A stretch of 64,000 bases of DNA from Bacteroidales bacterium (GCA_017477245.1 JAFUWY010000027.1:1-64000), one strand, 5' to 3'; shown: positions 40,300-48,855, counted from the first letter of the stretch. Notes: generated by a model not told the origin, from the letters alone. Numbers and translations: made by a program.

Positions 40300-41703
40300 A
40301 TGAGACTGATTCCCATTTACACCTGGAACAAAGGTGTCCTCGAATTCAACAAGCGCAGTGACCGGCTCAGCAAGAAGCCCTGGTTCCAGGGGGTCCTGCT
40401 GATGGCCTGCGTGGTGGTGGCGATGCTGCTTGCCAACCTTCCCTTCACCAAAGACCTGTACCACGACCTGCTGGAGACCCACATCCAGCTCCATCTCCAC
40501 AGCGAAGACGGCGTCGTCGACGTTCTCTTCCCGCGCGACCTGACCGTGGAGAAGTTCATCAACGACATCCTGATGGTGATCTTCTTCTTCACCGTCGGCC
40601 TGGAAATCCGCCGCGAGATCGCCCACGGCGAACTCTCTTCACCCAAGAAGGCGATGCTGCCCGTGATCGCCGCATTCGGCGGCGTGATCGCCCCGGCGCT
40701 CATCTATACCCTGATCAACCACGGCACCATGGCCTCCAGCGGCTGGGGCATCCCGACCGCCACGGACATCGCTTTCGCCGTCTGCATCCTGTCGATGCTC
40801 GGCAACAAGGTCCCGGTCTCGCTCAAGGTCTTCCTGACAGCCCTGGCCATCGCGGACGACCTGATCGCGATCCTGGTCGTGGCGCTGTTCTACGGCGGCA
40901 GCATCAACCTGCCGCTGCTCGGCGTCGCCGTGCTGGTCATCCTCCTCACCCTGCTGCTGCGCCGCATCGGCGAGAAGCGGATGTTCCCCTACCTGCTGTG
41001 CGCCGCCATCGTCTGGGGCCTCTTCTACTACAGCGGCATCCACGCCACGATGTCCGGCGTGGTGATGGCCTTCCTGATCCCGGCCAAGTCGCTCTACAAC
41101 AAGTCGCAGTACATCCACAAGCGCAACCACTACCTCGACCTGCTCGAGAAGGCGGACGGCATCGACGAGGAGCCCTTCCCCAACGGGCCCCAGAAACACG
41201 CCCTGCGCAAGCTCGAAGGCATCGCCCATGGCACGATGGACATGACCTACCGCGTGGAGCACGCGCTCACCCCGTGGGTCAATTTCCTGATCATGCCGAT
41301 CTTCGCCCTGGCCAATGCCGGCGTGGTGATCAGCGATCCTTCCTATTTCAACGTATTCAGCTTCGACGCGGCACAGGGCAGCGTCTCGATGGGCATCTTC
41401 CTGGGCCTGCTGCTCGGCAAGCCGCTCGGCATCACGCTCTTCAGCTGGCTGGCCATCAAGTTCAAGGTCGGCGCCATGCCCGAGAAGGCCACCTGGCCCA
41501 TGTTCTTCGCCGTGGCCTGCCTGGGCGGTATCGGTTTCACGATGTCCATCTTCGTGGACACGCTCTCCTTCGGCGACCAGGCCCCCGACGTGATGATGCA
41601 TCTGCGCGACGCCGGCAAGATCGCGGTGCTGATGGGCTCCGTCTGCGCCGGCGTCCTGGGCTCCTTGCTCATCAACCTTGTCTCGAAATTACAGAAAAGA
41701 TAA
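40300..41703 (+). CDS. nhaA: Na+/H+ antiporter NhaA
   Basis: 467 residues, about 12 membrane segments. The ion-binding aspartates are the pair in ALAIADDLIAI (Asp186, Asp187) and Asp156 in WGIPTATDIAFA. A hydrophilic loop (about residues 268-320, KRNHYLDLLEKADGIDEEPF) is longer than in E. coli NhaA. It exchanges cytoplasmic sodium for protons across the inner membrane. It has its own promoter within a palindrome. A repeat block and tRNA-Thr follow. Confidence 0.96.
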   Translation: MRLIPIYTWNKGVLEFNKRSDRLSKKPWFQGVLLMACVVVAMLLANLPFTKDLYHDLLETHIQLHLHSEDGVVDVLFPRDLTVEKFINDILMVIFFFTVGLEIRREIAHGELSSPKKAMLPVIAAFGGVIAPALIYTLINHGTMASSGWGIPTATDIAFAVCILSMLGNKVPVSLKVFLTALAIADDLIAILVVALFYGGSINLPLLGVAVLVILLTLLLRRIGEKRMFPYLLCAAIVWGLFYYSGIHATMSGVVMAFLIPAKSLYNKSQYIHKRNHYLDLLEKADGIDEEPFPNGPQKHALRKLEGIAHGTMDMTYRVEHALTPWVNFLIMPIFALANAGVVISDPSYFNVFSFDAAQGSVSMGIFLGLLLGKPLGITLFSWLAIKFKVGAMPEKATWPMFFAVACLGGIGFTMSIFVDTLSFGDQAPDVMMHLRDAGKIAVLMGSVCAGVLGSLLINLVSKLQKR

Positions 41704-41712
41704 GCCGCTATA

Positions 41713-41837
41713 AGTGGAACGGGTGGCTCCAAAAAGGCCTGGCAGGATCCTGGCGGGTCGGAGCGAAGCGACAGAGGGGGTTCGGGGGAACCTTCCCCCG
41801 TATGAGTGGAACGGGTGGCTCCAAAAAGGCCTGGCAG
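41713..41837 (+). repeat. 33-bp direct repeats flanking a palindromic core
   Basis: Two identical 33-bp copies (41713-41745 and 41805-41837; begin AGTGGAACGGGTGGCTCC) are 92 bp apart. The spacer contains GGAGCGAAGCGAC, a G-run and the perfect hairpin CGGGGGAA/TTCCCCCG. This order of motifs is shared with the element inside ygiQ on its other strand. The block starts 9 bases after the nhaA stop. Confidence 0.8.
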
Positions 41838-41863
41838 AGACTGCCAGGCCTTTTTGGAGCCAC
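41815..41863. terminator. perfect 23-bp inverted repeat between nhaA and tRNA-Thr
   Basis: Arms 41815-41837 and 41841-41863 are exact reverse complements with an AGA loop. The right arm includes the last bases of tRNA-Thr with its encoded CCA. T- and A-runs inside the stem allow termination in both directions, so it can end both nhaA and the tRNA transcript. Confidence 0.7.
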
Positions 41864-41930
41864 TTAACAGACTTGAACTGTTGACCTGCGCGTTACGAAT
41901 GCGCTGCTCTACCGACTGAGCTAAAGTGGC
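41855..41930 (-). tRNA. tRNA-Thr (anticodon CGT)
   Basis: The minus strand folds as acceptor GCCACTT/AAGTGGC, D-arm GCTC/GAGC, anticodon loop TTCGTAA (CGT, threonine), T-arm AACAG/CTGTT, discriminator T and encoded CCA (41857-41855). The anticodon stem has one mismatch at its loop end (A31 with C39; C39 replaces the usual T). The 3' end lies inside the 23-bp inverted repeat. Confidence 0.95.
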
Positions 41931-41967
41931 AATGGGACCACAAAGGTAATAAAAATATCGGAATCTC

Positions 41968-43260
41968 CTACTCCGGCCGGATATTTTTCTTATGGGTCAT
42001 GATGTCGAGCACCATCTTGTCGGTCTCCTGCATGCCGACGGAGCCCAGGCGGGTGAGGTTGTGGATGCAGCGGTCCACATCGTCCTCGATCAGGCCTTCG
42101 ACGCTGGACACGGAATGGTTCTGGACGGCCAGCATGGCGCTGAGCACGGCCGTGGACACGCCGCTGCTGACCTTCAGGGCACAGCTGGGCTTGGCCCCGT
42201 CGCAGACCATGCCCGCGAGGTTGGCGATCATGTTCTTGACGCTGGCGCAGACCTGGTCGTAGCCGCCGCCCATCAGCCAGGTGATGCCGCAGCTGCTGCC
42301 GGTGGAGGCCACCACGCAGCCGCACAGGGCGCTCAGGCGGCCCAGGCTCTGTTTGATATAGATGGCCGTGAGGTGGCTGAGAATGAGTGCGCGCGTCAGT
42401 TCTTCCTCGGTGTTATGGTTCTCCCGGGCGAAGACCACGACGGGCAGCGTGGCGGCGATGCCCTGGTTGCCGCTGCCGGAGTTGCTCATCACGGGGATCA
42501 TCGCGCCGGCCATGCGGGCGTCGCACGCGCTGGACGTGGCACTGATGATGTGGCTGAAGATGGACTCGCCCATGATGCCCTTGCCGAGCGGCCGTGAAAG
42601 GGTCTTGCCGAGCTCGTGGCCGTAATTGCCCTTTAGGGAGGCTTCGGCCGCCGCTTCGTTGAGGCGGCGCGCCTCGTTGATGAATTCGATGTCTTCCAGC
42701 GGCGCCGTCGTCGCGAAATCATAGACCCGGCGCAGGGTCAGCTCGTCCGAGGCCTCCGTCCGCGCCGACTCCGTCAGGCTGTCGCGCCGGTCGACCGTCT
42801 TCGCGGAGGGACCTTCGAGGTAGACCAGGCCGGTATGTTCGCGGGCGATCACGGCACGCGAGGAGTCCGCGCCGGCATGGCAGCGGACCTCGATGTAAAG
42901 GACTTCCTCGCTCTGCTCCGTCAGGCTGATCCGGATGCGGTCCCCCGCCAGGAAGGCCTTGCCCTCCAGCACGGCTGCGGCGTTGCAATCCTTGAGCACC
43001 TCCAGCTGGTAGGAACTCTTGCCGATCAAGGCCCCGAGGGCCACGGCGATCGGCAGGCCGGTCATCCCCGTGCCGGGGATGCCGACGCCCATGGCATTCT
43101 TGAGCATGTTGGCGCTGAGCTCGACTTCGATCCTTTCCGGACGCCGTCCGAGCGCCTCGGTGGCATAGGCGGTACAGAGGGCGATAGCCGCCGGTTCCGT
43201 ACATCCGATCGCGGGCACGACTTCCCGCTTGATGAGGGCGATGATCTGCTTGTTGTCCAT
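41968..43260 (-). CDS. UPF0597 / L-cysteine desulfidase (CyuA-like) family protein
   Basis: 430 residues from MDNKQIIALIKREVVPAIGC. CTEPAAIALC, GIPGTGMTGLPIAVALGAL, and the cysteines in GRLSALCGCVVASTGSSCG and GMVCDGAKPSC fit an Fe-S dehydratase-like fold. Family members split L-cysteine to pyruvate, ammonia and sulfide. The -7 box TATCTTTG (43273-43266) is 5 bases before the ATG, implying a leaderless mRNA and ruling out the upstream in-frame Met. Confidence 0.9.
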   Translation of the reverse strand: MDNKQIIALIKREVVPAIGCTEPAAIALCTAYATEALGRRPERIEVELSANMLKNAMGVGIPGTGMTGLPIAVALGALIGKSSYQLEVLKDCNAAAVLEGKAFLAGDRIRISLTEQSEEVLYIEVRCHAGADSSRAVIAREHTGLVYLEGPSAKTVDRRDSLTESARTEASDELTLRRVYDFATTAPLEDIEFINEARRLNEAAAEASLKGNYGHELGKTLSRPLGKGIMGESIFSHIISATSSACDARMAGAMIPVMSNSGSGNQGIAATLPVVVFARENHNTEEELTRALILSHLTAIYIKQSLGRLSALCGCVVASTGSSCGITWLMGGGYDQVCASVKNMIANLAGMVCDGAKPSCALKVSSGVSTAVLSAMLAVQNHSVSSVEGLIEDDVDRCIHNLTRLGSVGMQETDKMVLDIMTHKKNIRPE

Positions 43261-43401
43261 ACGTACAAAGATAGCGATTTTTGGAGGAAATCGAGCCGCC
43301 CGTTTGCGCACGCAACGGGAATCATGGGGCATCCATGCGGAAAATAATACAAAAAAGTGAAAAAATAAGCCACCGAGTTGTGTGGAATGCGGTTTTTTAT
43401 G

Positions 43402-43409
43402 TATATTCG
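43402..43409 (+). promoter_or_regulatory. -7-like box of the HU gene
   Basis: TATATTCG (one mismatch) with TTG at 43378-43380, 24 bases upstream. The leader contains a small CTCG-AAA-CGAG hairpin before the ATG at 43452. Confidence 0.5.
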
Positions 43410-43451
43410 AATCTCGAAACGAGAGTCTTTTTACAATTTAAACCATATACC

Positions 43452-43730
43452 ATGACAAAGGAAGAGATTGTTAAAGAGGTTGCGGGCGCCACGGGCGTCG
43501 ACAGAAAAGAAGTTGCAGCCATCGTCGAGAGTTTGATGGATTCCGTCAAGAAATCCGTAGCGGCCGGAGAACCGGTCTACCTCAGAGGTTTCGGCACATT
43601 CAGCCTAAAGCACCGTGCCGCCAAGCCTGCGCGCAACATCACCGCACAGACCACCATCCTGATCCCGGAGAAGGAAGTGCCGCACTTCAAGCCTTGCGAG
43701 CGCTTCAAGACCGACGTCAACAAGGGCTGA
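43452..43730 (+). CDS. HU-family DNA-binding protein
   Basis: 92 residues from MTKEEIVKEVAGATGVDRKE. The helical dimer part is followed by VYLRGFGTFSLKHRAAKPAR and the DNA-binding arm, then IPEKEVPHFKPCERFK. The dimer bends and compacts DNA. The next gene, 110 bp downstream, encodes a histone H1-like protein, so two nucleoid proteins are neighbours. Confidence 0.93.
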   Translation: MTKEEIVKEVAGATGVDRKEVAAIVESLMDSVKKSVAAGEPVYLRGFGTFSLKHRAAKPARNITAQTTILIPEKEVPHFKPCERFKTDVNKG

Positions 43731-43759
43731 TTCCGGCTGGAGAAACTGCTTTGCAATCA

Positions 43760-43767
43760 TACATTTG
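43760..43767 (+). promoter_or_regulatory. -7 box of the H1-like gene
   Basis: TACATTTG, 73 bases before the ATG at 43840; the leader is AT-rich. Confidence 0.5.
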
Positions 43768-43839
43768 GCAATTTCAAACATAATTGCTAACTTAGGCATC
43801 GCAAAAGAAATTACCCAAAACCTTTAAAAATTAGTTATT

Positions 43840-43995
43840 ATGGAAGAGATCATCGCCAAAATCAAGGAGCAAATCGCAGCCATCACTGCGGACATCGACA
43901 AGGTCGGCAACAAAGCAGCCCAGGCCCGCGTGCGCAAAGCCACCCTTGCCCTTGAGAAGATCGGAAAGGAGTACCGCAAAGCCAGCGTGAAATAA
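43840..43995 (+). CDS. histone H1-like protein
   Basis: 51 residues, start MEEIIAKIKEQIAAITADID, middle KVGNKAAQARVRKATLAL and end EKIGKEYRKASVK. The pattern GNKAAxxRxRKxxxxLEKxxKEYRKxS is that of the small histone H1/Hc1-like proteins of Bacteroidota, basic helical proteins thought to bind DNA. It has its own -7 box and lies next to HU. Confidence 0.85.
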   Translation: MEEIIAKIKEQIAAITADIDKVGNKAAQARVRKATLALEKIGKEYRKASVK

Positions 43996-44016
43996 TCCGT
44001 TCCGGAATTGAAGTTA

Positions 44017-44062
44017 ACGGGCTTCCTCGGGTCATCCGTCCCCTGGGGGTCCGTTATCTTTT
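44017..44062 (+). terminator. possible terminator of the H1-like gene
   Basis: AACGG near 44016-44020 can pair with CCGTT at 44051-44055, with an inner CCCCTGGGGG stem, followed by a run of Ts (44057-44064). Pairing is interrupted, so confidence is low. Confidence 0.35.
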
Positions 44063-44075
44063 TTGAATTAATTGC

Positions 44076-44083
44076 TATATTTG
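44076..44083 (+). promoter_or_regulatory. -7 box of the YpfJ-type gene
   Basis: TATATTTG, 23 bases before the ATG at 44106. Confidence 0.6.
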
Positions 44084-44105
44084 TGCGATCAATATCCTAC
44101 AAACC

Positions 44106-44975
44106 ATGAGACTTGATGGAAGAAGACAAAGTACCAACGTCGACGACCGGCGTGGTATGTCCGGCGGCGCCATGGCGGCCGGCGGTATCGGCCTGGGCGG
44201 CCTGCTGATTATCGGCGTGATTTCCCTGTTGATGGGCCGCAATCCCGTCGAAGTGCTCCAGCAGGTCGGCGGCATGAGCGGGACCGAGATCGTCTCGCAG
44301 AGCGGCCGCACCCCCACCGCCGAGGAGCAGGAACTGGCCGAATTCACCCTGCAGATCCTCGCCAGCACCGAGGATGTGTGGACCAAGGTTTTCAAGCAGT
44401 ATGGCCGGGAGTACGTCGCCCCGCAGCTGGTCCTGTACAACGATTACGTCCAGACAGCCAGCGGCACGGCATCCGCCCAGATGGGTCCGTTCTACAACAG
44501 CGCGGACCAGAAGGTCTACATCGACCTGTCCTTCTTCTCCACGATGAAGCAGGAGATCGGAGCCGACGGCGATTTCGCCTACGCCTACGTCATCGCCCAT
44601 GAGATCGGGCATCATGTCCAGTACCTGCTCGGCATCCTGCAGCAGGCCCACCAGCAGATGGCGCGCATGAGCCAGACCGACAGCAACCATATGAGCGTCC
44701 GGATCGAACTCCAGGCTGACTTCCTGGCCGGCGTGTGGGCCCATTACGAGAACAAGATGTTCTCTTCGCTCGAGGACGGCGACCTCGAGGAGGGCATCAC
44801 CCTCGCCGCCAAGATCGGCGACGACTACCTGCAGAAGAAAGCCCGCGGCTATGCCACCCCCGATACCTTCAACCACGGCACCTCCCAGCAGCGCGAGCGC
44901 TGGCTGCTCAAGGGTTTCCGCTCGGGAGACATCAACCAGGGCGATACCTTCTCCGTTAACTACAACCAGCTATAG
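44106..44975 (+). CDS. YpfJ-family neutral zinc metallopeptidase
   Basis: 289 residues. An N-terminal soluble basic stretch is followed by one membrane segment (about 22-43, MAAGGIGLGGLLIIGVISLL). The zinc site is VIAHEIGHHVQYL with a downstream Glu in RIELQADFLAGVWAHY, as in PF04228. The family is annotated as peptidases; substrates are unknown. The domain probably faces the periplasm. The 3' end overlaps the convergent flavoprotein gene by 6 bases. Confidence 0.92.
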   Translation: MRLDGRRQSTNVDDRRGMSGGAMAAGGIGLGGLLIIGVISLLMGRNPVEVLQQVGGMSGTEIVSQSGRTPTAEEQELAEFTLQILASTEDVWTKVFKQYGREYVAPQLVLYNDYVQTASGTASAQMGPFYNSADQKVYIDLSFFSTMKQEIGADGDFAYAYVIAHEIGHHVQYLLGILQQAHQQMARMSQTDSNHMSVRIELQADFLAGVWAHYENKMFSSLEDGDLEEGITLAAKIGDDYLQKKARGYATPDTFNHGTSQQRERWLLKGFRSGDINQGDTFSVNYNQL

Positions 44976-46334
44976 GAGGGATTTCGCGGCGCTGATGCCC
45001 GCCAGGGCGCCCGTCGCGAAGGCCAGCTGGAGATTGTATCCGCCCGTATCGGCGTCGATATCCAGCACTTCCCCGCACAGATGGAGTCCAGGCACGAGCC
45101 TGGACTCCATCGTTTTGGCCACGAACTCATCCGTGCTCACGCCGCCGGCCGTCACGACCGCACGCTCGTAGCCCACGTATCCGGCGATATCGAACTGCCA
45201 GGCCTTCAGGGCCTTGGCGATGGAGACGAGATTGACCCAGACCTTGGTATCGGCCCTCCCCCGCCGCTCCAGCGTGATGATCCCGGGGTTCATCGCGGTG
45301 AAGGCGGGAATGAGGTCCCAGGGCATCAGCTTGCCGAGCAGGATGCGGCAGCGCTCCTTCTCGCGCAGGCGCTTCGAGCGGGGATCCTTGTCGATCTCGG
45401 CCCAGAGTTCCTTGACGCGGCCGGTGAGTTCGGTCAGGCTGACGCCGGGCTTGAGGTCCAGCACCAGCGACACGCGCGCACCGTTGACCAGGGCCTTGAC
45501 GGCCTTGCGGCTGAGCTGGAAGCCCACCGGGCCTTCGAGGCCGCCGTCGGTGAAGTCGATGTCGCCGAACTCGGCGTCGGCTTCCGTCCCCTGGACCTGC
45601 AGGGAGAGCTGGATGTTCTTGAGGGACACCCCGCAGAGTTTCTCCCCCAGCTCGCTGAGCGGCGTGCTGCGGTCTATGTGGAGGTCCTTGTCCTCCGTCA
45701 ACTTGTAGCCTTTGGGCACGAGGGCCGTCAGGGACGGGAAGGTCGGCACGACCTTATGGCCCAGATCCGCCGCCCAGCGCAGGCCGTCGCCGGTCGAGCC
45801 GGTCGTCGGATAGCTCAGGCCGCCCGTCGCCACGATCAACTTCACGCACTTGTATTCCCTCCCATCCGCCAGGGTCACGGTGAAGCCCGGAGGGCATTCG
45901 CTCACCGCGACGCCGGCGACCTCGGCCTCGGTTTCGATCTTGACGCCGAGCGAGTGACAGGCGGAGACGAGGGTGTCGACGACATCCGAGGCATGATGCG
46001 AGACCGGGAAGGCCCGGTCACCGCGTTCGACGACCGTCGGCATCCCGAAGCCTTCAAACCAGTCCAGGACGGCCTGCGGAGGCAGGTTGTAGAAGGCGGA
46101 CTTGACGAAATTGGGATTCGAACGGACATGGCCCGAGAAGTCGTTCCAGGCCTTCACGTTCGTGAAATTGCATCGGCCCTTGCCGGTGATCATGACCTTG
46201 CGCGCAGGGCGCGGCATCTTCTCCAGAACGGTCACCTGGGCATCCTTCCCGGCCGACACGAGGGTCCGGGCGGCGTGGTACGCGGCCATCAGTCCCGATG
46301 CGCCGGCGCCGACTACGACGATTTCAGACTTCAT
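44970..46334 (-). CDS. HI0933/BaiN-family FAD-dependent oxidoreductase
   Basis: 454 residues. The FAD-binding Rossmann motif is VVGAGASGLMAAYHAA; KVMITGKGRCNFTN and LIVATGGLSYPTTGSTGDGL are signatures of this family; AVVTAGGVSTDEF and LCGEVLDIDADTGGYNLQLA end the protein. The reaction is uncertain (aminoacetone oxidase or bile-acid reductase names exist for relatives). It starts directly after the GH127 stop codon, so both are on one transcript. Confidence 0.92.
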   Translation of the reverse strand: MKSEIVVVGAGASGLMAAYHAARTLVSAGKDAQVTVLEKMPRPARKVMITGKGRCNFTNVKAWNDFSGHVRSNPNFVKSAFYNLPPQAVLDWFEGFGMPTVVERGDRAFPVSHHASDVVDTLVSACHSLGVKIETEAEVAGVAVSECPPGFTVTLADGREYKCVKLIVATGGLSYPTTGSTGDGLRWAADLGHKVVPTFPSLTALVPKGYKLTEDKDLHIDRSTPLSELGEKLCGVSLKNIQLSLQVQGTEADAEFGDIDFTDGGLEGPVGFQLSRKAVKALVNGARVSLVLDLKPGVSLTELTGRVKELWAEIDKDPRSKRLREKERCRILLGKLMPWDLIPAFTAMNPGIITLERRGRADTKVWVNLVSIAKALKAWQFDIAGYVGYERAVVTAGGVSTDEFVAKTMESRLVPGLHLCGEVLDIDADTGGYNLQLAFATGALAGISAAKSLL

Positions 46335-48230
46335 CTAACGCTCCTTCATCCAGACTTGCATGTGGCCCGGACCGCGGTGGCACCAGGCGTAGTAAGGGAT
46401 CAGCGTCAGGTCTCCGTCCCGGATGACCTGGATGCCGCCCAGCAGGTCGCGGCGCGACTCGACCCGGAGCTCGTCCGAGGCGGAGACTTCCGCCTCCAGC
46501 ACGTCGCCCTCATTGTCCGGCCACTCGGCGCAGTATACCAGCGGGCCGCGCTCCACGGCCAGGCGGCCGCGGTCGGCCTCCACGGCCTCGTGGGCGCGCA
46601 CGAAGCGCGGCTCCATCCGGAACTCCACGTCCACCTGGTCGCCGGGCTTCCAGGCGCGGGTGATGCAGAAATAGCCCTTGTCGAGCGTACCCTGGACATC
46701 CTCGCCGTTGACGCGGATGCGGTAGCCGTCCGGGCGCTGGTCCGCGAAAGCGTACAGGTCGCTCGGGACCACCTCGCCGCGGGCCCAGCCCGGGATGCGC
46801 AGGCGCAGGGTGAAGGTACCGGCCTTGTTCTCGTCGACCGTGATGCAGACGCCGCCGTACCAGGGATACATCGTATCCTGCGTCAGGGTGACGTCACGTC
46901 CGCCGAGCTTGTGCGTCATCGTATTGGACATGTAGAGGTTCACGTAGAGGTCCTTGCCTTCGGCCGCGTAGACATAGCCGGGCACGGACGGGATGAAGCG
47001 GCAGATGTTGGACGGACAGCAGGCGCAGCCGAACCAGGGCTCGCGGTGGTGGCGTCCGTCGGAAGCCAGCGGGTTCGGGTAGAAGAAGGTGCCTCCGTCC
47101 AGGGCCACGCCGGAGATCACGCCGTTGTAGAGCGTACGCTCCAGCACGTCGATGTACCTGGCGTCACCATGCAGCAGGAACATCCGGTAGTTGGTGTAGA
47201 CGTTGCCGATGGCCGCGCAGGTCTCGCAGTAGGAACTGAGGTTCGGCAGCTCGTAATTGTCGCCGAAGGCCTCGCCGGCGTGGCGGGCGCCCACGCCGCC
47301 GGTCAGGTAGAGCTTCTTGGAGACGAGGTTCTCCCAGATGCGGTCGATGGCGTCGATGTAGGCCTGGTCGCCGGTCAGGGCTGCTACGTCCGCGATGCCG
47401 GAGTACATGTACTCGGCGCGGACGGCATGGCCCACGGCCTCGTCCTGCTCCAGGATGGGCAGGTGCGACTGGTTGTAGGGGTCGCGGTGCGCCGTGCGGC
47501 CGCGCTTGTCGAGGAAGTATTTCGCCTGTTCGAGATATTTGCGGTCGCCCGTGACGAGGTAGAGCTTCGAGAGCGCCATCTCGGCGATCTGGTGTCCCGG
47601 GACGCGGGCCACCTGGCCCTCGCCGTCGCCGATCGCTGCGCAGACGCAGTCGGCGTACTTGATGGCGATGTCGAGGAAGTTGCGCTTGCCCGTGGCCTGG
47701 TAGTGGGCCACGGCGCCCTCGACCATGTGGCCGAGGTTGTAGAACTCATGGCTCAGCTCCTCCACCTGCTCCCAGCGCTCCTTGCCCATCCACGGATGCG
47801 GATGCCAGGGATTCATCTGGCGGGCGGTGTTCAGGTAGCCGTCCGGCTCCTGGGCCGCCGCCACGAGCACCAGCACGCTGTCGATATAGGCCTCGAGCTT
47901 GGGGTCGGGATAGGTCTGCAGGAGGTAGCTGGCCCCCTCGATGGTCTTGTAGACATCCGTGTCGTCGAAGGAATAGCCGCGCACGCGGTACGTGGAGTCC
48001 GGCCGGGTGGCGCGGACGAAATTGTCGTACCGGCCCGTCTCCTCGCACTTGCTGAACGCCAGCGGGATGGTCACCTCCCGGCTGGCCTGCAGGCGCGCGC
48101 CCCAGAAGGTGTCGGAGACTTTGACGTCGGTGAACGGCACCTGGCCGATCGGATAGCCCGTCTGCGGGCCGGTCCCGCGGCAGGACAGCAGGGCTGCCGC
48201 GGCAAGTGTCAGGATAAGGAACTTCTTCAT
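46335..48230 (-). CDS. GH127 family glycosidase (beta-L-arabinofuranosidase type), lipoprotein
   Basis: 631 residues from MKKFLILTLAAAALLSC; Cys17 is the lipid-bearing residue. The alpha/alpha-barrel carries the GH127 zinc-thiolate site: Glu336 and Cys338 in SYCETCAAIG, and Cys404/Cys405 in GCACCPSN. Characterised members release beta-L-arabinofuranose using a cysteine nucleophile. The protein probably acts in the periplasm or on the surface on plant arabinan or extensin-type chains. It is transcribed just downstream of the SRP RNA gene. Confidence 0.92.
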   Translation of the reverse strand: MKKFLILTLAAAALLSCRGTGPQTGYPIGQVPFTDVKVSDTFWGARLQASREVTIPLAFSKCEETGRYDNFVRATRPDSTYRVRGYSFDDTDVYKTIEGASYLLQTYPDPKLEAYIDSVLVLVAAAQEPDGYLNTARQMNPWHPHPWMGKERWEQVEELSHEFYNLGHMVEGAVAHYQATGKRNFLDIAIKYADCVCAAIGDGEGQVARVPGHQIAEMALSKLYLVTGDRKYLEQAKYFLDKRGRTAHRDPYNQSHLPILEQDEAVGHAVRAEYMYSGIADVAALTGDQAYIDAIDRIWENLVSKKLYLTGGVGARHAGEAFGDNYELPNLSSYCETCAAIGNVYTNYRMFLLHGDARYIDVLERTLYNGVISGVALDGGTFFYPNPLASDGRHHREPWFGCACCPSNICRFIPSVPGYVYAAEGKDLYVNLYMSNTMTHKLGGRDVTLTQDTMYPWYGGVCITVDENKAGTFTLRLRIPGWARGEVVPSDLYAFADQRPDGYRIRVNGEDVQGTLDKGYFCITRAWKPGDQVDVEFRMEPRFVRAHEAVEADRGRLAVERGPLVYCAEWPDNEGDVLEAEVSASDELRVESRRDLLGGIQVIRDGDLTLIPYYAWCHRGPGHMQVWMKER

Positions 48231-48250
48231 AACGAGGGGAAACAAAAAAA

Positions 48251-48347
48251 GGGAAAGCTTAGCACATCGCACCGCTACGACCTCCTACCCTTGCTGCCTT
48301 CCGGCCCTGGGGGAGTTCAGAGGGAGCTGGTCGTGTACGACTTTCCC
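48251..48347 (-). ncRNA. ffs: 4.5S signal recognition particle RNA (small bacterial type)
   Basis: The minus strand has the conserved tip CAGGGCCGGAAGGCAGCAAG and GGTAGGAGG. The 5' GGGAAAG (48347-48341) pairs with the 3' CTTTCCC (48257-48251), closing the long hairpin. A T-run (48250-48244) follows. The promoter box TATATTTG lies at 48359-48352. The RNA joins Ffh to target nascent membrane proteins. Confidence 0.93.
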
Positions 48348-48367
48348 ACTGCAAATATAGTCAAAAA

Positions 48368-48841
48368 TCAAATACTTTTGAAAATTAGCGGGAGAATGTC
48401 GTCGACTTTTTCGAATTTGAGGATCTGGTCGGCGGCAACCATGAGGATGGACATCGGCTTGCCGGACTTGGCCTGGTACTGGGCCATCACCTGCCGGCAG
48501 GCGCCGCACGGGGTCGCCGGCTCGTGGCCCAGGCGGCCCATCACGCCGCCGGCGATCGCGATGGAAAGCATGTCCTTGTCGGGATAGCGCGCGCTGGCGG
48601 CGAACATCGCCGTCCGCTCGGCGCACAGGCCCGACGGGAAGGCGGCATTCTCCTGGTTGGCGCCGCGGACGATCTGCCCGTTCGACATCCGGACCGCCGC
48701 ACCGACGTGGAAATGGGAATACGGGGCATAGGCCCCCTCCATCGCCTTGATGGCCTCGGCGGCGAGTTCCCTGTCTTCGGGGTTCAGTTCGTCGACGGAT
48801 TTGTACTCCTGGTACGCAATGTTGATTTCCTTGGTCGTCAT
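48368..48841 (-). CDS. cdd: cytidine deaminase
   Basis: 157 residues from MTTKEINIAYQEYKSVDELN. The zinc ligands and acid are GLCAERTAMF (Cys73, Glu75) and PCGACRQ (Cys112, Cys115). It deaminates cytidine and deoxycytidine to uridine forms in pyrimidine salvage. It lies 14 bases after the sanA-like stop in the same direction. The frame stays open far upstream, but the internal Met is the only sensible start. Confidence 0.95.
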   Translation of the reverse strand: MTTKEINIAYQEYKSVDELNPEDRELAAEAIKAMEGAYAPYSHFHVGAAVRMSNGQIVRGANQENAAFPSGLCAERTAMFAASARYPDKDMLSIAIAGGVMGRLGHEPATPCGACRQVMAQYQAKSGKPMSILMVAADQILKFEKVDDILPLIFKSI

Positions 48842-48855
48842 ACTATGTGGTTTGC

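Noticed and set aside
45081..48587. A very long open frame on the plus strand opposite the HI0933-family and GH127 genes
   Set aside because: It is antisense to two well-supported enzymes, and its translation has the biased composition expected from high-GC third positions. No motif or promoter supports it.
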